Positions 31,257 through 33,916 of a stretch of 33,916 bases of DNA are shown piece after piece. How positions within the stretch are numbered: the first letter of the stretch is position 1; the number at the start of each line of letters is the position of its first letter. The position numbers and the translations under genes are program-made. Source of the DNA: Acidimicrobiaceae bacterium (GTDB taxonomy: Bacteria > Actinomycetota > Acidimicrobiia > Acidimicrobiales > Ilumatobacteraceae); contig NZZV01000170.1 of assembly GCA_002698945.1 (NCBI GenBank), forward strand, positions 1-33,916, in the 5' to 3' direction. Below the pieces are notes generated by a model. It had not been told where the DNA came from and ran no database searches. It was given only the letters and a program-made list of their open reading frames with translations.

Positions 31257-31940
31257 GTGACACGACCGATCCAGATCGTCCCCTCGGTGCTCCCCGCCGA
31301 CTTCGCCCGACTCGGTGAGGAGGTCGCCGCGCTCGAGGCCGCCGGCGTCGACCACATCCAGTGGGACGTCATGGACGGTCAGTTCGTCCCGAACCTCACC
31401 TTCGGCCCCGACGTCATCGCCGCCGCTCGCCCGCATTGTTCGCTGCCCTTCGAAGCCCACCTCATGGTGCTGACCCCCGACGTGATGGCGCAGCAGTACA
31501 TCGACGCCGGCTGTTCGCGTCTCATCGTTCACGCCGAGACGAGCACCCACCTCCACCGCACCCTCGACCGCATCAACGGGATGGGCGCACGTGCCGCGGT
31601 GGCACTCAACCCGTCGACGCCGGCGTCGGCCGTCGAGCACGTGCTCGACCTGGTCGACCTGGTGCTGGTGATGACGGTCAACCCCGGATTCGGGGGGCAG
31701 GCGTACATCGCGACGATGGAGCGCAAGATCGCCGAGGTGCGGTCGATGCTCGACGATCGGGGCTTGAGCGACACGGTCGATCTGGAGGTCGACGGCGGCA
31801 TCGGCCCGTCGACGATCGAAGGAGCCGTTCGAGCCGGCGCGAACGTCCTGATCGCCGGCAGCGCCCTGTTCAACGATCCCGATGGCCTCGAGCACGCGGT
31901 GAGCGAGCTGCGAGCCCTCGCCGAGGGCGCCCGCGCCTGA
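31257..31940 (+). CDS. rpe: Ribulose-phosphate 3-epimerase
   Basis: This 227-residue TIM-barrel enzyme interconverts ribulose 5-phosphate and xylulose 5-phosphate in the pentose phosphate pathway. Motifs: IVPSVLPADFARL (Ser10), WDVMDGQFVPNLTFGPDV (36-53), EAHLMV (His68), NPSTP, MTVNPGFGGQ (139-148), LEVDGGIG (Asp179) and NVLIAGSALF. One of the four usual metal ligands, the first His (E. coli His34), is Gln35 here; Asp37, His68 and Asp179 are kept. The GTG at 31257 is supported by the -10 spacing and by the normal family length. Confidence 0.96.
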   Translation: MTRPIQIVPSVLPADFARLGEEVAALEAAGVDHIQWDVMDGQFVPNLTFGPDVIAAARPHCSLPFEAHLMVLTPDVMAQQYIDAGCSRLIVHAETSTHLHRTLDRINGMGARAAVALNPSTPASAVEHVLDLVDLVLVMTVNPGFGGQAYIATMERKIAEVRSMLDDRGLSDTVDLEVDGGIGPSTIEGAVRAGANVLIAGSALFNDPDGLEHAVSELRALAEGARA

Positions 31941-31968
31941 CGGCGCGAACCCTGCGACACCCGCTGCG

Positions 31969-31974
31969 TACGCT
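31969..31974 (+). promoter_or_regulatory. -10 box, leaderless start of the nuclease gene
   Basis: TACGCT ends 7 nt before the ATG at 31982. It lies in the 41-bp gap after rpe, so the gene can be transcribed independently. Confidence 0.5.
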
Positions 31975-31981
31975 CGGAACC

Positions 31982-33916
31982 ATGTCCGTTCGGTGCACGC
32001 CCGTGTTCGCCCCCGACGCCGTCGGGGCGTTGGCCGCGGCCGTGCGCGCCGCCAAGCAGGGCGACCCGCTCGCGCCGGTCACGGTGATCGTCCCCACCAA
32101 CGCGGTCGGGGTGACCGCCCGCCGACGGCTCGGCGCCGACGGCGGCGTCGCAGCGATCGAGCTCGTCACGCCCGGTCGGCTCGCCGAGCGTCTCGCCGGC
32201 GCCGACCTGGCCGCGGCCGGCCGCCGGCCGGTCAGCACACCCCTGATCGACATCACGGTCCGCGAGGTCCTCCGCCACGCTCCGGGTCACTACGCATCGG
32301 TCGCCGAGCACCCGTCCACGGTCACGAGCCTGCGGGATCTGCATCGCGAGCTGCGGATGGCCGGTCCCCTCGCTGCTGCGGCGCTGCGCGGCGCGTCGAG
32401 TCGCGGTCGTGAAGCGGCCCGCGTCTCGTCGATGGTCGCCGAACGCCTCGCCGAGCAGTGGTACGACGAAGCCGACCTGATCACCGCCGCGATCGAGCGG
32501 ATTCGTGCCGGGGTCCGTCCGTTCGAATCGGCCGTCGCGTTCCTGCCGCGTATCGACCGCGGTCTGCCGGCCGATCTGCTCCGGGTCATCGGCGACGCCA
32601 CCGATCTCCACGTCCTGGTCGAGTGGACCGGCATCGAGTCGGTCGACGCCGAGGCGGCAGGTTTCGCCGCGGCACTTGAGTCGCCCGTCGAGCCGGTCGG
32701 CGGCGCCGCGCCCACCGTGCCGGCCGACACACGCGTCGTGTCGACCACCGACGCGGACGACGAGGTTCGCCACGCCGTTCGTCAGCTGCTCGACGCCGCC
32801 CGTGACGGCGTCCCGTTCGCCCGCATGGCGCTCGTGTGGCCCACCGACCGTCCGTACGCCCGGCTGGTCGAGCACCACCTCGATGTCGCCGGCCTGCCGT
32901 GGAACGGCCGCCCCGGCACGCTCGTCACCGAGCGACTGGTGCCTCGGTTCCTGCTCGACCTGCTCGACCTCGATCGGCGTGGACTCCGACGCACCGAGCT
33001 GTTCGACCTCCTGGCCGACGTCCCTGTCAACGGCCCCGACGGCAACCGGGTGTCGGTCGCTCGTTGGGAGCGGCTGGCACGAGCCGCCGGCATCAGCCGC
33101 GACGACCACTGGACCCCCCGGCTGGCGTCGCTCGCGGCGTCGATGCGGGCGAGCGAACGCGACCAGCTGGCCGACGAAGCCGAGGCGTTGTCGGCCTTCG
33201 TCGACGACCTGCGGCGCGATCTCGGTCCCCGTTCGCGCACGCGCACCTGGAGCGACTGGGCCGAGTGGTGCGAACGCCAGGTGCTGTTCCGGCTCGGACG
33301 CTCCGTGCTCGACCAGCTCGACGAGGCCGAGCGGTTGGCGTCCGATCACGCCAACCGCGTGCTCGACCGGCTGCGCTACCTCGACACGGTCGGCAGGCCC
33401 GTCACCCGCAGCGAGTTCCGGGCCGCGTTCGCGGCCGAGTTCGAAGCGGCACCCGGCCGCCTCGGGCGGTTGGGCGACGGCATCACGATCGGATCGCTCG
33501 CGGGCACGGTCGGACTGGGTGCCGACCTGACCATCGTGCTCGGCGCCGCCGACGGGTTGCTCCCTCCCCCACCGCCGTCCGATCCGCTGATCTCCGACGC
33601 CGATCGCCGGGCGGCCGGGCTCGGTTCGTCCGACGCTCGGGCGAACCGGATCCATCGCAGCTTCCTCTCGCACGCCACGACGTCGTCGGCACTCGTCGTC
33701 CACACCCCACGCGGCGATCTGCGGGCCACCACCGATCGGTTGCCGTCGCGGTGGGTCGCCGAGCACCTCACCGACGCCGACTGCTCGACCGTGGCGAGTC
33801 ACCACGCCGGCCTCGTGGCGTGCGAGTTCCCCGGCTCATCCGGCGAACACCGGCTGCGCTCACGAGCGGTCGCCGCCGCCGACGGCATCGATGCGCTCGT
33901 CGCCGGTTGCGCCGAC
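31982..33916 (+). CDS. AddB/RecB-type PD-(D/E)XK nuclease-helicase-like protein, N-terminal part (3' truncated)
   Basis: 645 residues are visible and the frame is open to the window end. The N-terminus PVTVIVPTNAVGVTARRRLG and then GGVAAIELVTPGRLAERLAG match the start of actinobacterial AddB-like proteins, in which the Walker A motif is lost; none is seen here. FARMALVWPTDRPYARLVEHHL is the helicase-like segment after which domain 2 starts. GSLAGTVGLGADLTIVLGAA (about 504-523), DGLLPPPPPSDPLISDADRR and RANRIHRSFLSHA correspond to the UvrD C-terminal-like motifs. The PD-(D/E)XK nuclease domain and Fe-S cysteines would be beyond the window edge. It would act in double-strand break repair, normally with an UvrD/AddA-like partner encoded nearby. 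Confidence 0.75.
   Translation, partial: MSVRCTPVFAPDAVGALAAAVRAAKQGDPLAPVTVIVPTNAVGVTARRRLGADGGVAAIELVTPGRLAERLAGADLAAAGRRPVSTPLIDITVREVLRHAPGHYASVAEHPSTVTSLRDLHRELRMAGPLAAAALRGASSRGREAARVSSMVAERLAEQWYDEADLITAAIERIRAGVRPFESAVAFLPRIDRGLPADLLRVIGDATDLHVLVEWTGIESVDAEAAGFAAALESPVEPVGGAAPTVPADTRVVSTTDADDEVRHAVRQLLDAARDGVPFARMALVWPTDRPYARLVEHHLDVAGLPWNGRPGTLVTERLVPRFLLDLLDLDRRGLRRTELFDLLADVPVNGPDGNRVSVARWERLARAAGISRDDHWTPRLASLAASMRASERDQLADEAEALSAFVDDLRRDLGPRSRTRTWSDWAEWCERQVLFRLGRSVLDQLDEAERLASDHANRVLDRLRYLDTVGRPVTRSEFRAAFAAEFEAAPGRLGRLGDGITIGSLAGTVGLGADLTIVLGAADGLLPPPPPSDPLISDADRRAAGLGSSDARANRIHRSFLSHATTSSALVVHTPRGDLRATTDRLPSRWVAEHLTDADCSTVASHHAGLVACEFPGSSGEHRLRSRAVAAADGIDALVAGCAD

Overview
The window is chromosomal DNA of a high-GC actinobacterium. 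Codon third positions are almost all G or C, GTG starts are common, and many genes look leaderless. The gene content and the acidic, Asp-rich secreted proteins suggest class Acidimicrobiia (Ilumatobacter-like); this is inference from style and synteny, not a match. No rRNA, tRNA, IS element, prophage or CRISPR array was seen. Both ends are cut inside genes: a MaoC-like dehydratase on the left and an AddB/RecB-type nuclease on the right.

Layout. (1) 1-7.3 kb: end of a MaoC-like gene, then a very large alpha-2-macroglobulin lipoprotein that has lost the thioester residues. A 39-bp tandem repeat array with a palindromic TTAAA core lies between its end and a convergent small MT0933-type antitoxin-like gene. 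(2) 7.3-10.6 kb: an SdsA1/BDS1-type alkylsulfatase whose promoter sits in a perfect 12-bp inverted repeat, a divergent VOC protein and an unrecognised protein. (3) 10.8-26.8 kb: a cell-envelope block mostly on the minus strand. In transcription order it holds a GT2/GT-C fusion, DUF5719 and a thioredoxin-like protein; then DUF3499, a CPBP protease, a PTPS-related GT-C-like membrane protein, ManB phosphomannomutase, Trm112-like protein, a triple-repeat surface protein and AhcY. ftsH is inserted on the plus strand. ManB, Trm112, DUF3499, AhcY and the GT2/DUF5719 pair are recurrent neighbours in actinobacteria. (4) 27-34 kb: a small protein made of five-residue repeats (KFDMP), a Wzx-like flippase, pseudouridine-phosphate glycosidase, an Fe-S RNA uracil methyltransferase of TrmA/RumA type, a small acidic protein, ribulose-phosphate 3-epimerase and the nuclease.

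How the parts fit. ManB makes mannose-1-phosphate for polymannose or glycolipid synthesis. The GT2/GT-C fusion, the PTPS-related membrane protein and the flippase plausibly use or move such glycans. The A2M lipoprotein, DUF5719 protein and triple-repeat protein are exported surface proteins. FtsH and the CPBP protease are membrane proteases.

Regulatory architecture is the most distinctive part. At least ten starts have a TANNNT or CANNNT -10 box 6-9 nt before the start codon, predicting leaderless or near-leaderless mRNAs. Two long perfect palindromes sit on core promoters (alkylsulfatase, ftsH). Two tightly convergent gene pairs carry both stop codons inside the arms of one inverted repeat. 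The best candidates for something undescribed are the 39-bp array, the KFDMP repeat protein and the two palindromic operators.
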